A stretch of DNA of 64,000 nt from Listeria monocytogenes. Its GTDB lineage: Bacteria; Bacillota; Bacilli; Lactobacillales; Listeriaceae. Below are positions 26,089-35,261 of this stretch, piece by piece (position 1 is the stretch's first letter; every line of letters starts with the position of its first letter). Position numbers and translations under genes: made by a program. The notes under the pieces are model-generated. The model did no database searches, was not told where the DNA came from, and saw only the letters and a list, made by a program, of their open reading frames with translations. Location: the NCBI RefSeq assembly GCF_013282665.1, contig NZ_CP054041.1:248001-312000 (forward strand). Reading direction: 5' to 3'.

Positions 26089-27089
26089 AGCGATTTATCT
26101 TAATTTTTATTTTACTTATTCTAATTGGCGCCGGATTTTTCTTTTTTCTACGACCAGAGACTAAAAAAACGGTGCGCGCACCAAAAGAGACCACCCCCAC
26201 TTCCACCGCTGTTCAAGAGTATGTGAAAGAAAACTATACGGCGAAAAATGGTTTAATTGTGGATTACAAAAATGCGCAAGAACCGCATTATCTAGCCGAG
26301 AGCATTGGACTTTACATGGAATATTTGGTCGAAGTGAATGATAGTAAAAATTTCCAAGAGCAAGTAAGCCATTTAGAAAAGAATTTTATAACCAAAGATA
26401 ATTTTATTAAATGGGAAGCAACCGATGCAACAACAACCAATGCGATTGTAGATGATTTCCGCATTACAGAAGCACTTTATCAAGCAAGTGAAAAATTTAA
26501 ATTCCCAACCTACAAGAAATGGGCAGATGAACTCTTAGCCAACACCAAAAAATATAGCGCTGAGCAAGGTGTTCCAGTAGACTTTTACGATTTTGTGCAT
26601 AAGAAAAAAGCAGATACGCTCCATTTAAGCTATCTCAATATCCAAGCAATGCAACAGATTAATTATCGTGATAAAGCCTATCTACCAATTCAAACGGTCA
26701 ATGCCGACCCATTTTTTACAGAAGTATTTCAAAACGGACAGTTTCAATATGCTGATCCAAAAGAAGTCAATATGATTGATCAAATGCTCATCGCGATGGC
26801 TTATTTTGAAGAAAATGGCGATGTAGAGCCAAACTTCGATGATTTTTTACAAACAGAATTAGCTTCTAAAGGAAAAATTTATGCTCGCTATGAAAGAGCA
26901 ACGAAGAAACCAAGTACAGAAAATGAATCTACCGCCGTTTATGCCTTTTTGACACAGTATTTTAACAAGACAAATCAAGTTAAAAATGGTAAAATCACCA
27001 AAGAGTTGTTAGAGAAAATGGATACGTCAAATCCTGAAACGACCCATTTTTTCGATTATATAAATAAAGAAATAACTCTTAAGAAATAA
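26085..27089 (+). CDS. Membrane-anchored GH8-like protein of the c-di-GMP operon
   Basis: 334 residues. One N-terminal membrane segment (about 4-22) is followed by a polar stretch and an all-helical extracytoplasmic domain. YLAESIGLYMEYL (about 70-81) matches the SExxGY-type motif of glycoside hydrolase family 8, with Glu72 as a possible catalytic acid. TTTNAIVDDFRITEAL (Asp123/Asp124) fits the region of the second acidic residue. B. subtilis YdaJ, encoded with a c-di-GMP-controlled exopolysaccharide cluster, is a similar case. It may trim or process a secreted polysaccharide. It lies between dgcB (4-base overlap) and pdeC. The fold is inferred; no activity is known to me. Confidence 0.75.
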   Translation: MKRFILIFILLILIGAGFFFFLRPETKKTVRAPKETTPTSTAVQEYVKENYTAKNGLIVDYKNAQEPHYLAESIGLYMEYLVEVNDSKNFQEQVSHLEKNFITKDNFIKWEATDATTTNAIVDDFRITEALYQASEKFKFPTYKKWADELLANTKKYSAEQGVPVDFYDFVHKKKADTLHLSYLNIQAMQQINYRDKAYLPIQTVNADPFFTEVFQNGQFQYADPKEVNMIDQMLIAMAYFEENGDVEPNFDDFLQTELASKGKIYARYERATKKPSTENESTAVYAFLTQYFNKTNQVKNGKITKELLEKMDTSNPETTHFFDYINKEITLKK

Positions 27090-27107
27090 CGGAAAGAAGT
27101 TGGACAA

Positions 27108-27791
27108 ATGAAAAAGCCCTCCGTACGTGAGATTATTGATCAAAATCACTTTGATACAATATATGAACCGATTGTTGCTGTAGAAAATACACAAATTTTC
27201 GGCTATGAGTCACTCACCCGCCTGAAAACAAATCACTGGAATGCCATTAGTGATTTTATTGAAGAAGCGGAACAGGATGGTCTGCAAAAAGCATTTGAGC
27301 TGCTCACGCTTCATAACGCAGTGAAACGCTTTAACAAAAGCGGAGACACGCCACTATTTGTCAATATTTCGTATGATACTTTTTTAGAAAATCAAGAAGA
27401 ACTGCACGATACCCTTCTTGATAACGGGAAAATAGTGTTTGAATTTTTGGAAACATCCAAGTTACCACAAGAACGAATGAACGACTTAGAAAAACAACTG
27501 CTCCTATTCCAGAAAAAACACAAGACTAAATTTGCTATTGATGATTTTGGCTCCGGTTATGCGGATTTGCATCGCGTTTTTGCGCACCATTCTGATTTTG
27601 TCAAAACCGATCGCTTACTGCTACGAGATTTATTTGAGAGTGATGGCAAAAAACTCTTCTTTGAGCAGCTTCATAATTATGTTAAGAAACACCATAAATC
27701 CTTAATTGTCGAGGGAGTGGAAACCAAAGAGCAACTTGAATTCCTTCAAGAAATCGGCATTCCCTATGCGCAAGGTTATTATTTTCACTAA
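27108..27791 (+). CDS. pdeC: Stand-alone EAL c-di-GMP phosphodiesterase
   Basis: 227 residues, only an EAL domain, with no membrane segment. Catalytic features are all present: ESL in place of EAL (Glu34), NIS (Asn86), FEFLE (Glu112), DDFGSG (145-150), Lys166 in VKTD, EGVET (Glu202), and QGYYF near the end (222-226). Hydrolysis of c-di-GMP to pGpG is therefore expected. Ala to Ser within the EAL motif is a tolerated variant. The protein stops one residue after QGYYF, shorter than most EAL domains. It is the last gene of the operon, 18 bases after the GH8-like gene, and is followed by a terminator. The cytosolic placement would oppose the two cyclases. Confidence 0.92.
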   Translation: MKKPSVREIIDQNHFDTIYEPIVAVENTQIFGYESLTRLKTNHWNAISDFIEEAEQDGLQKAFELLTLHNAVKRFNKSGDTPLFVNISYDTFLENQEELHDTLLDNGKIVFEFLETSKLPQERMNDLEKQLLLFQKKHKTKFAIDDFGSGYADLHRVFAHHSDFVKTDRLLLRDLFESDGKKLFFEQLHNYVKKHHKSLIVEGVETKEQLEFLQEIGIPYAQGYYFH

Positions 27792-27794
27792 GAA

Positions 27795-27834
27795 TAAAAA
27801 AAGAAAATCTGCTTATTGTCAGGTTTTCTTTTTG
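27795..27834 (+). terminator. Intrinsic terminator after pdeC
   Basis: AAAAAGAAAATCTG pairs with CAGGTTTTCTTTTT (one wobble) around an 8-base loop, ending in a T-rich tract. It closes the c-di-GMP operon. Confidence 0.8.
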
Positions 27835-27902
27835 TTTTGAATCAGTTGTTATTCTTCTTTCCCCCATGTAAAATAGAATAGAATGAAAAGGAGTGCTGAA
27901 AA

Positions 27903-29546
27903 ATGACTTTAAAATCAGGTTTTGATTATATGAATAATCCATTATTAAATAAAGGAACTGCTTTTTCAAAAGAAGAAAGAGCAAGTTATCAATTGGACGG
28001 ATTACTGCCACCAATTATCGAAACAATCGAACAACAAGCCGTGCGCATCGAGTCTCAAATAGAAAATTTAGAAACACCCTTACATAAACATCAGCTTTTA
28101 ACAAACTTATATAATGAAAATCGTACTCTTTACTATTATGTCGTGACAAAAAATGTGACTGACTATTTGCCAATTATTTATACACCAACTATCGGAGACG
28201 CAGTAATTCATTACCATGCAGATTACAATGCGCCAGATGAAGCTCTATTTATTGATGCGTTTGCACCTGAAAAATTAAGCGCATCTATAAAAAACTATGC
28301 AAAAAATAATCCGAATATTGATATGATTGTTATAACAGACGGTGAAGGCGTGCTCGGAATTGGCGACTGGGGTGTGAATGGGGTCAAAATCGCTGTTGGA
28401 AAATTAGCGGTTTATACAGTTGCAGCTGGACTTGCACCAGACCGTGTGCTGCCAGTTGTTATTGATGCCGGAACGAATAACGAAACGCTTCTTAATAATC
28501 CAATGTATTTAGGAAATAAACGCCCTCGCCTTGCTGAAAGTGAATATGATGCTTTTATTGCTTCCTTTGTGGAAGTTATGAAAGAAGTTTTCCCGAAAGC
28601 TATTCTTCACTGGGAAGACTTTGGGCGCGCAAATGCAAGTCGGATTCTGCACAATTACCGTGATAAAATTTGTACATTTAACGATGATATTCAAGGGACT
28701 GGCGCCATGGTGGTTGCTGCTGTTCTTGCGACGATTCAAGTTTCCCAAATACCATTAAGTGAACAAAAAATTATTATTTTCGGAGCTGGAACTGCTGGAA
28801 TCGGCATCGCTGATCAACTTAGTGCACAATTAATGCGCGAAACTGGTCTCCCTTTTGAAACAGCTAAAAAACATTTTTATTTAGTTGATCGAAACGGTTT
28901 AGTGCTTGATAATATGACAGACTTAACTACCGGGCAAAAGAAATATGCGCATCCGTCTACTGAGTGGTCTAATGTGCCCACAGATACGTTAGAAAACTTA
29001 ATGGAAGCTGTTCATCCAACAATGTTAATCGGCTGTTCTGGTGTTCCGGGTGCCTTTAAAGAGAGCATCGTCAAAAAAATGACCCAGTATACAGAACGAC
29101 CAGCGATTTTACCACTTTCTAATCCAACGAAATTAGCCGAAGCAACTGCTTCTGATTTAATCCAGTGGACAGACGGAAAAGCGCTTATTGTTACAGGTAG
29201 TCCTTCCAAACCAGTAGAATATCAACATACTACTTATGAAATCGGTCAAGCAAACAACGCGCTTCTCTATCCTGGGCTAGGATTAGGTGCTCTTATCACT
29301 CGTGCGAAATATATTACAGATGGTATGCTCGCGGCTGCTTCTATAGCTGTCGCTGAGCAAATTTCGCCAAACGAACCAGGCGCAGCTCTTTTGCCTCATG
29401 TGCGCACCCTTCGCAAAACATCGCGCGCAGTAGCCATCGCTGTCGCTAATCAAGCTATAAAAGAAAATATTCATCAAGTCGAATTAACGAATGTCACCGA
29501 AGCTATCGATCGTGAGATGTGGCAACCTATTTATAAAGGAGTTTAG
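27903..29546 (+). CDS. mleS: Malolactic enzyme / NAD-dependent malic enzyme
   Basis: 547 residues. It decarboxylates L-malate, to lactate if malolactic or to pyruvate if malic. The family motifs are present: YTPTIGDAVIHY, VITDGEGVLGIGDWG, HWEDFGRANASRIL with FNDDIQGTGAMV for metal binding, and the NAD site IIFGAGTAGIGIADQL. Length and the N-terminal LNKGTAFSKEERASYQLDGLLPP match malolactic enzymes of lactic acid bacteria, but sequence alone does not settle the product. AAAAGGAGTGC precedes the ATG. pbpC2 begins two bases after the stop, and the ribosome-binding site of pbpC2 lies inside the last codons. No malate permease is nearby. Confidence 0.88.
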   Translation: MTLKSGFDYMNNPLLNKGTAFSKEERASYQLDGLLPPIIETIEQQAVRIESQIENLETPLHKHQLLTNLYNENRTLYYYVVTKNVTDYLPIIYTPTIGDAVIHYHADYNAPDEALFIDAFAPEKLSASIKNYAKNNPNIDMIVITDGEGVLGIGDWGVNGVKIAVGKLAVYTVAAGLAPDRVLPVVIDAGTNNETLLNNPMYLGNKRPRLAESEYDAFIASFVEVMKEVFPKAILHWEDFGRANASRILHNYRDKICTFNDDIQGTGAMVVAAVLATIQVSQIPLSEQKIIIFGAGTAGIGIADQLSAQLMRETGLPFETAKKHFYLVDRNGLVLDNMTDLTTGQKKYAHPSTEWSNVPTDTLENLMEAVHPTMLIGCSGVPGAFKESIVKKMTQYTERPAILPLSNPTKLAEATASDLIQWTDGKALIVTGSPSKPVEYQHTTYEIGQANNALLYPGLGLGALITRAKYITDGMLAAASIAVAEQISPNEPGAALLPHVRTLRKTSRAVAIAVANQAIKENIHQVELTNVTEAIDREMWQPIYKGV

Positions 29547-29548
29547 AT

Positions 29549-30556
29549 ATGTTCTACAAAACGAAGCAATCACTAGATCAACTCGTCCAAAACGGCTCCA
29601 CTCCGGGAATTAGTTATCAAATTAAAACTAATTTTCTGGAAGAAAATAACATCATGGGATTAAAATCCGTTTTTCCAGAAGCAGAAATTTTACCAAGAAC
29701 AACAGAAAACATTTATGATATCGCTTCTTTGACCAAAGTCATTGCTACGACTACTCGTATTTTGCAACTCATCGAACAACAAAGTTTCCAATTAAACGAC
29801 CCTATTCAAATGTATTTGCCAGATTTCCGGTATAATAATGTTACGATTTTGCATTTACTCACACATAGCTCTGGGCTCGCACAAAATATCCCAAACTTTT
29901 CAATGAACGCACCAGAAGACGTCATGCGTTATGTGTATGCCACACCTCAAATTAATACTCCCGGAACATTGGTCACTTACGCCGATGCTAATTTTCTTTT
30001 ACTCGGTTATTTGATTAACAGGATAGATGGCAATTATGAAACAGCTATTCAAAACAATATTTTAGAACCCCTAAGCATGACAAATACAAGTTTTCATCCC
30101 ACAAATAAAAAACAAGTTATCCCAACCGAACTTGACCAAACACGCGGTTTAATTCAAGGTGATGTACATGATTTTAAAGCTTGGACCGCCAAATCAGGCA
30201 CAGGACATGCTGGACTTTTTAGCACCCTAAGCGATCTTTCCAAGTTCCGGGATGCACTCATGTTACAACACGGTGCTCCAATTCTTTCTGAAAAAACATG
30301 GCACCTCATGCAATTAAATCATACTCCAGGTCTAAATAGAAGTCGTGGACTAGGCTGGGACCTCCGCGGTGAGTCCGTCTTATATCACACCGGATTCACT
30401 GGTACTTTTATGGTGCTCGATTTAAAACGCCAAGCTAGTTTAATCGTTCTTTCTAACCGCGTCCACCCAAGCCGCGCCAACCCAAATTTCGTAGATAAAA
30501 GAGACAGCATAGTTGATACTTTTTTAGAAGAAGTTTCAAAGAAAAAAGAAGTCTAG
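29549..30556 (+). CDS. Serine beta-lactamase-like / low-molecular-weight PBP-related protein (PBPC2)
   Basis: 335 residues, beta-lactamase class C/EstB-like fold. The active-site SLTK is at 60-63. The second motif reads YAD (144-146), with N at 148, rather than the usual YxN, and HTG is at 280-282 in place of KTG. No signal peptide or membrane segment is visible, which is unusual for a penicillin-binding protein; an esterase, peptidase or beta-lactamase role is also possible. In L. monocytogenes the corresponding protein has been catalogued as PBPC2. Its AAAGGAG lies in the end of mleS, so it is translationally coupled to that gene. The metabolic link is unexplained. Confidence 0.85.
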   Translation: MFYKTKQSLDQLVQNGSTPGISYQIKTNFLEENNIMGLKSVFPEAEILPRTTENIYDIASLTKVIATTTRILQLIEQQSFQLNDPIQMYLPDFRYNNVTILHLLTHSSGLAQNIPNFSMNAPEDVMRYVYATPQINTPGTLVTYADANFLLLGYLINRIDGNYETAIQNNILEPLSMTNTSFHPTNKKQVIPTELDQTRGLIQGDVHDFKAWTAKSGTGHAGLFSTLSDLSKFRDALMLQHGAPILSEKTWHLMQLNHTPGLNRSRGLGWDLRGESVLYHTGFTGTFMVLDLKRQASLIVLSNRVHPSRANPNFVDKRDSIVDTFLEEVSKKKEV

Positions 30557-30580
30557 CCCATTCGCTAGGCTTCTTTTTTA
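30544..30580 (+). terminator. Intrinsic terminator after the PBPC2-like gene
   Basis: GAAG-CTAGC pairs with GCTAG-CTTC around a six-base loop (one bulge on each side), followed by TTTTTT. The stop codon of the preceding gene lies inside the stem. Confidence 0.82.
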
Positions 30581-30613
30581 GCCAGACCTCTCCCTGCCTC
30601 ATTTCCACAAAAA

Positions 30614-30627
30614 CTGTATTAACACAG
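30614..30627. promoter_or_regulatory. Redox-regulator operator candidate upstream of pflB
   Basis: CTGTATTAACACAG is an imperfect palindrome (12 of 14 positions) with a TTAA centre, similar to Rex or FNR sites. pfl genes are Rex targets in several Firmicutes. The match is modest; a second palindrome, AAAGAAA-TTTAT-TTTCTTT, lies 27 bases further on. Confidence 0.35.
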
Positions 30628-30718
30628 CCACTGAAAGCCTTTTCTAGTTATATAAAAGAAATTTATTTTCTTTCTGATTTTATATTGTTTTCGTTTTCAC
30701 AAAGGAGTATGCTGTTCA

Positions 30719-30775
30719 ATGAAGAAAGATTCTAAGAACAAGTTTCTGGCTTTAAGTGAAAAGGAACACAATTGA
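30719..30775 (+). CDS. Possible 18-residue leader peptide before pflB
   Basis: Reads [18 protein letters not shown] then TGA. It follows AAAGGAG at an 11-base spacing, a little long. Its TGA overlaps the pflB ribosome-binding AAGGAGG by one A, so terminating ribosomes would sit on the pflB start region. The peptide is basic and unlike known attenuation peptides. It could be fortuitous, but position and frame suggest translational coupling. Confidence 0.4.
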   Translation: MKKDSKNKFLALSEKEHN

Positions 30776-30789
30776 AGGAGGAAATTATA

Positions 30790-33069
30790 ATGACAAAAGC
30801 ATGGGATGGTTTTAAAGGAACCGCATGGCAAGAAAGCATTAGTGTAGGACAATTCGTTCAAGACAACTACACTCCTTACGATGGCGATGAAAGCTTTTTA
30901 GAAAAGAGCACACCAAGAACAACAAAACTAAATGAAAAAATAAATAAACTGGTAGAAGAAATGGACGCAAAAGGTGGCGTACTTGATATGGATAATGCTA
31001 TCGTATCTAATGTTGCGTCTCACAAAGCTGGTTATGTGGACAAAGAAAATGAAGTTATTGTTGGTTTACAAACAGACAAACCATTCAAACTAGCCTTTAT
31101 GCCAAATGGTGGCCTTAGAACAGCAGAACAATGTTTAACAGACAACGGCTATTCGATTGACCAAGAATTACATGACTTCTACGTAAAAAATCGTTCTACA
31201 GCAAACGATGGTATTTTCAGAGCATATACAGATGATATCAAACGTGCGCGTCACTCACATATCGTTAGTGGTCTTCCTGATGCTTACTCTCGTGGAAGAA
31301 TCATCGGCTTATACCAAAAACCAGCACTTTACGGTGTGGATCGCCTAATCGCAGAAAAACAACAAGACTTGAAAAAAATTGCGATTTCTTCTGATGAAAA
31401 TATTCGTTTACGTGAAGAAATTTGGTTACAAATCAAAGCACTGAAAGACTTAATCGTTTTAGGTAACGAATACGGTTTAGAACTTGGACGTCCAGCTGAA
31501 AATGCAACTGAAGCAGTACAATGGACTTATATGGGCTACCTTGCTTCTATTAAACAAGCAAACGGTGCTGCAAGTTCATTCGGTCGTATTCCGATTTTCC
31601 TTGATATCTACATCCAACGCGATCTAGAAAAAGGTATAATCACTGAATTCGATGCGCAAGAATTAATCGAACAATTAACCCTTAAATTAAGAATGGTTCG
31701 TTTTGCAAGAACAGATGGTTACAACGAACTTTATGCTTCCAACCCAACCTTCGTTACAACTTCTATGGCTGGTATGGGCGCAGACGGTCGTCATCGTGTC
31801 ACAAAAACAGATTATCGTTTCTTACATTGCCTAGATAACCTAGGAAACTCAGCGGAACCAAACTTAACTGTCCTATGGGATGCTCGTTTGCCAGAAAGCT
31901 TTAAAGAATATTGTATGAAAATGAGCGTGAAACATTCCTCTATTCAATACGAAAATGATAAATTAATGCAAGAAGAAGGCTACGGCGACATGCAATGTAT
32001 CAGTTGTTGTGTTAGCCCACTTAACCCAGAAGCAGACAAAGACAAAGGCGAAACACATAACCTGCAATATTTCGGTGCTCGTGTCAACGTACTTAAATGT
32101 CTTCTTGGAGCTATCAACGGTGGTAAAGATGACCTTCACAAAAACCAAGTATTCGATGTAGTAGAGCCAATTACAACTGAATACCTTGAATACGAAGAAG
32201 TACTAGAAAAATTCGATAAATCCATGGACTGGTTAACAGACACTTACGTAGATGCAATGAACATTATTCACTTTATGACAGACAAATATAACTACGAAAG
32301 CATGCAAATGGCCTTCTTACCATCTAAAGTAACAGCCAACATGGGATTCGGTATTTGTGGATTCGCTAACGTAGTAGATAGCCTAAGTGCCATCAAACAC
32401 GCTAAAGTAAAAACTATCCGCGACGAAGATGGCTTTGTGTATGACTATGAAGTAGAAGGCGACTTCCCTCGTTACGGTGAAAATGATGACCGTGCCGACG
32501 ATATCGCTGTAATGGTTCTTAAAATGTTCAAAGACAAATTAGACTCCCATAAACTTTACAAAGATAGCGAAGCAACTGTTTCTGTTCTAACAATTACTTC
32601 TAATGTTGCTTACTCAAAACAATGTGGTAACTCCCCCGTGCACAAAGGACCTGTATTTGATGAAAATGGCAAAATCGTCAAAGAACCAGAATTCTTCAGC
32701 CCAGGAGCTAACCCTTCTAACAAAGCAAAAGGTGGTTTCTTAGATAACCTTGCTAGTCTTTCTAAATTACCATTCCACTATGCAAATGACGGAATTTCCT
32801 TAACTATCCAAGGAGCGCCAAAAATGTTCGGTAAAACAACCGAAGAACAACACCATAACCTTGTTGGTATTTTAGATGGTTACTTCACAAAAGGTGGTCA
32901 ACACATCAACTTAAACGTTCTTAACCACGACGAAGTAATCGAAAAAATCAAAGCTGGTATCCCAGTAATCTTACGTATCAGCGGTTATTGCTTAAATACG
33001 AAAGATCTAAATGAAGAACAAAAAATGGAACTTTGCCAAAGAATGTTCCACGAAAAATTAATCGGTTAA
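30790..33069 (+). CDS. pflB: Pyruvate formate-lyase (formate C-acetyltransferase)
   Basis: 759 residues. It splits pyruvate and CoA into acetyl-CoA and formate in anaerobic mixed-acid fermentation by a glycyl-radical mechanism. The catalytic cysteine pair is at 406-407 in CISCCVSP, and the radical glycine at about 732 in RISGYC, where most enzymes have RVSGYA. The N-terminus [13 protein letters not shown] is typical. The PFL-activating enzyme is not adjacent; it must be encoded elsewhere. In some Listeria annotations this copy is called pflA. AAGGAGG precedes the ATG at 30790. Upstream are a possible 18-codon leader ORF and palindromes. It ends at a strong bidirectional terminator. Confidence 0.95.
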   Translation: MTKAWDGFKGTAWQESISVGQFVQDNYTPYDGDESFLEKSTPRTTKLNEKINKLVEEMDAKGGVLDMDNAIVSNVASHKAGYVDKENEVIVGLQTDKPFKLAFMPNGGLRTAEQCLTDNGYSIDQELHDFYVKNRSTANDGIFRAYTDDIKRARHSHIVSGLPDAYSRGRIIGLYQKPALYGVDRLIAEKQQDLKKIAISSDENIRLREEIWLQIKALKDLIVLGNEYGLELGRPAENATEAVQWTYMGYLASIKQANGAASSFGRIPIFLDIYIQRDLEKGIITEFDAQELIEQLTLKLRMVRFARTDGYNELYASNPTFVTTSMAGMGADGRHRVTKTDYRFLHCLDNLGNSAEPNLTVLWDARLPESFKEYCMKMSVKHSSIQYENDKLMQEEGYGDMQCISCCVSPLNPEADKDKGETHNLQYFGARVNVLKCLLGAINGGKDDLHKNQVFDVVEPITTEYLEYEEVLEKFDKSMDWLTDTYVDAMNIIHFMTDKYNYESMQMAFLPSKVTANMGFGICGFANVVDSLSAIKHAKVKTIRDEDGFVYDYEVEGDFPRYGENDDRADDIAVMVLKMFKDKLDSHKLYKDSEATVSVLTITSNVAYSKQCGNSPVHKGPVFDENGKIVKEPEFFSPGANPSNKAKGGFLDNLASLSKLPFHYANDGISLTIQGAPKMFGKTTEEQHHNLVGILDGYFTKGGQHINLNVLNHDEVIEKIKAGIPVILRISGYCLNTKDLNEEQKMELCQRMFHEKLIG

Positions 33070-33077
33070 TAAGAAAA

Positions 33078-33118
33078 AAGAACCAAATCTGCAAATAACA
33101 GATTTGGTTCTTTTTTTT
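33078..33118. terminator. Bidirectional terminator between pflB and the flavoprotein gene
   Basis: A 14-bp perfect stem, AAGAACCAAATCTG (33078-33091) with its complement at 33099-33112, is flanked by A-run and T-run, and serves both convergent genes. The flavoprotein stop codon (33117) lies in the T-run. Confidence 0.92.
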
Positions 33119-34382
33119 ATGCATTCGAAACTTCCGCCGCATAAGCTCCTGCTGTGTGCCCGGTCACTAGTGCACAAGTAATATTATATCCACCTGTGTA
33201 ACCATTGATATCCAGTATTTCCCCACAGAAAAATAATCCTTCCATCAACTTCGACTGCATCTCTTTCGGTTTAATTTCCTTCACAGAAACCCCTCCACCA
33301 GTCACAAATGCCTTTTCAAAATCAAGTGTACCATTCACTTCAAAAGTAAAATCTTTTAACAACTGAATAAATTGCTCGATTTTTTTTGGACTTACTTGTT
33401 TATATTCAGCCGTTTCATCTAGTTCTGCTTTTTCAAGTAAAAACAATAACATTTTCTCTTGCAACAGCGGACTTAACGAATTTTTCAAGGCTTTCTTCGG
33501 ATTCTCTTCTAACAATTTATACACATCTTTCGAAAGTTCCGCAGCAGATACATTCGGAAATAAATCAAGACGCATCTTCACCGTACTAGCACCTGTTTTC
33601 TTTAATTCACGAAGGACGAACATACTACAGCGAAGTGCTGCTGGCCCTGACACACCAAAATGCGTAAAAATCATATCCATTTGATGTGTTATAATCGGCT
33701 TCCCTTTTGCATTTAAAACAGAAAGAGATACATCACGAAGCGACGTTCCCTGTAACACTTTTTGTTTAATAAAAGGCTCACTGGATGTAATCGGCACTTC
33801 TGTCGGATAAAGTTCTGTAATCGTATGCCCTGCTTTTTTCGCCCAAGCGTAGCCATCGCCTGTCGAACCTGTCCGAGGAACAGATTTACCGCCAACTGCG
33901 ACAATGACCGCACTCGCTGAAATTTCTTGGCCGTCTTTCAAGGTCACGCCTTTTACATGTCCATCCTCATAATCCACTTGTTTCACAGCTGTTTGCATAT
34001 AGATTTTCACGCCTAATTTCTCCATTCGCTGAATCATTGCCTCAGCGACAGAACGCGCGCTATTCGATACAGGAAACATTCGGCCGTGGTCTTCCTCTTT
34101 TAAAGCCACCCCAAGTTTCTCAAAAAAGCGAATAATATCTTCATTATCAAATGCATGAAACGCACTATATAAAAAGCGACCATTGCCAGGAATGTGTTTA
34201 ATAATTTCTTCTGCTGGTCGCCTGTTCGTTACATTACAGCGTCCACCACCAGACATAATTAATTTGCGTCCCAGTTTTGGTCCTTTTTCAATTAATAATA
34301 CTCGTTTATTTTTTTCTGCTGCACTGATAGCCGCCATAAGTCCAGATGGCCCGCCACCAATGACAATTACATCATAATCCAT
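33117..34382 (-). CDS. NAD(P)/FAD-dependent flavoprotein, HI0933/YhiN family
   Basis: 421 residues. N-terminal FAD-binding [17 protein letters not shown], then [23 protein letters not shown], the hallmark of the HI0933/BaiN/YhiN family. [15 protein letters not shown] and the C-terminal [23 protein letters not shown] are also typical. Members are poorly characterised; some gut homologues (BaiN) reduce bile-acid intermediates. The substrate here is unknown. It is a single gene, with terminators on both sides. The start ATG at 34382 has GGAGCGGGACA upstream. Confidence 0.88.
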   Translation of the reverse strand: MDYDVIVIGGGPSGLMAAISAAEKNKRVLLIEKGPKLGRKLIMSGGGRCNVTNRRPAEEIIKHIPGNGRFLYSAFHAFDNEDIIRFFEKLGVALKEEDHGRMFPVSNSARSVAEAMIQRMEKLGVKIYMQTAVKQVDYEDGHVKGVTLKDGQEISASAVIVAVGGKSVPRTGSTGDGYAWAKKAGHTITELYPTEVPITSSEPFIKQKVLQGTSLRDVSLSVLNAKGKPIITHQMDMIFTHFGVSGPAALRCSMFVLRELKKTGASTVKMRLDLFPNVSAAELSKDVYKLLEENPKKALKNSLSPLLQEKMLLFLLEKAELDETAEYKQVSPKKIEQFIQLLKDFTFEVNGTLDFEKAFVTGGGVSVKEIKPKEMQSKLMEGLFFCGEILDINGYTGGYNITCALVTGHTAGAYAAEVSNA

Positions 34383-34452
34383 TGTCCCGCTCCTTTACTT
34401 TATCCGAATATAAGTATAGCAAGCATTCGGCTCAGTGCCAAGCTTTTTTCAC

Positions 34453-34490
34453 CAAACAAAAAACCTGAGATTTTTCTCAGGTTTTTTGTT
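34453..34490 (-). terminator. Intrinsic terminator after yugP
   Basis: AACAAAAAACCTGAGA and TCTCAGGTTTTTTGTT form a 16-bp perfect stem with a four-base loop. T-rich flanks on either strand allow it to work in both directions; on the minus strand it ends yugP. Confidence 0.88.
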
Positions 34491-34491
34491 T

Positions 34492-35175
34492 CTAATTTCG
34501 ATTCATATTCGTAAAAATAAGTAGTAATCTTAGAAGTTCCAGGACAGCTACGGCCATCGCAGCAACATAAGTCATTGCAGCAGCACTTAATACTTTTTTC
34601 GCTTGTGGAAGTTCTGAAGATGCGACTAGTCCGCCACTTTCTAATTGAACAAGTGCTCGTTTACTAGCGTCAAATTCAACTGGTAACGTGATTAATTGGA
34701 AAAGTACACCTACTGCCATTAAAATAATCCCGAGCAACATTAAACTAGCAATATTTGCAAGCATTCCGATAATTAAGAACACCCAAGAAATATTAGAACT
34801 AAACATTGTCACAGGAACAAGCGCTGAACGAAAACGCATAAAGGCATAATCTTGCTGATCTTGAATCGCGTGTCCTACTTCATGGGCTGCAACAGCTGCC
34901 CCAGCGATAGAACGACCACGGAAGTTAGCTTCAGAAAGGAAAACCGCTTTTTTTCGAGGATCGTAGTGGTCACTTAACATTCCTTTTGTTTCATGAACTG
35001 GAACATTCGTTAAACCATTGGTATCCAAAATATGACGCGCAACCTCGGCACCAGTTAATCCATTTGCCACACCAACTTTGGAATAATGTGCATAGGTAGT
35101 TTTTACCCTATACTGTGCCCAAAGTGGGATTGCCGCGACGATAATAAAATAAATAATATACTGACTAAACGACAT
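34492..35175 (-). CDS. yugP: Membrane zinc metallopeptidase YugP family
   Basis: 227 residues. One membrane segment at the N-terminus (about 5-22) and two or three more at about 118-160 and 200-222. The zinc motif HEVGH (98-102) in AAVAAHEVGHAIQDQ is intact. The preceding FLSEANFRGRSIAG fits the YugP family (M48-like fold). The substrate is unknown, presumably membrane proteins. It is a single gene with its own promoter (35227-35255) and terminator. The AGGAGGAAG before the ATG is strong. Confidence 0.9.
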   Translation of the reverse strand: MSFSQYIIYFIIVAAIPLWAQYRVKTTYAHYSKVGVANGLTGAEVARHILDTNGLTNVPVHETKGMLSDHYDPRKKAVFLSEANFRGRSIAGAAVAAHEVGHAIQDQQDYAFMRFRSALVPVTMFSSNISWVFLIIGMLANIASLMLLGIILMAVGVLFQLITLPVEFDASKRALVQLESGGLVASSELPQAKKVLSAAAMTYVAAMAVAVLELLRLLLIFTNMNRN

Positions 35176-35226
35176 TTAATCATCTTCCTCCTACTACTTT
35201 TTTTCGGTGAATATCCTTATGTTCTT

Positions 35227-35255
35227 AGTATAAATTAACTACCACTAAGACTCAA
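35227..35255 (-). promoter_or_regulatory. Sigma-A promoter candidate for yugP
   Basis: Minus strand: -35 TTGAGT (35255-35250), exactly 17 bases, -10 TATACT (35232-35227). About 45 nt of leader follow before the yugP ribosome-binding site. Confidence 0.7.
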
Positions 35256-35261
35256 CCTCTT

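Noticed and set aside
27108..27791. pdeC as a truncated pseudogene because it ends one residue after QGYYF
   Set aside because: All catalytic residues precede the stop, and a good terminator follows at once, so the short end appears natural.
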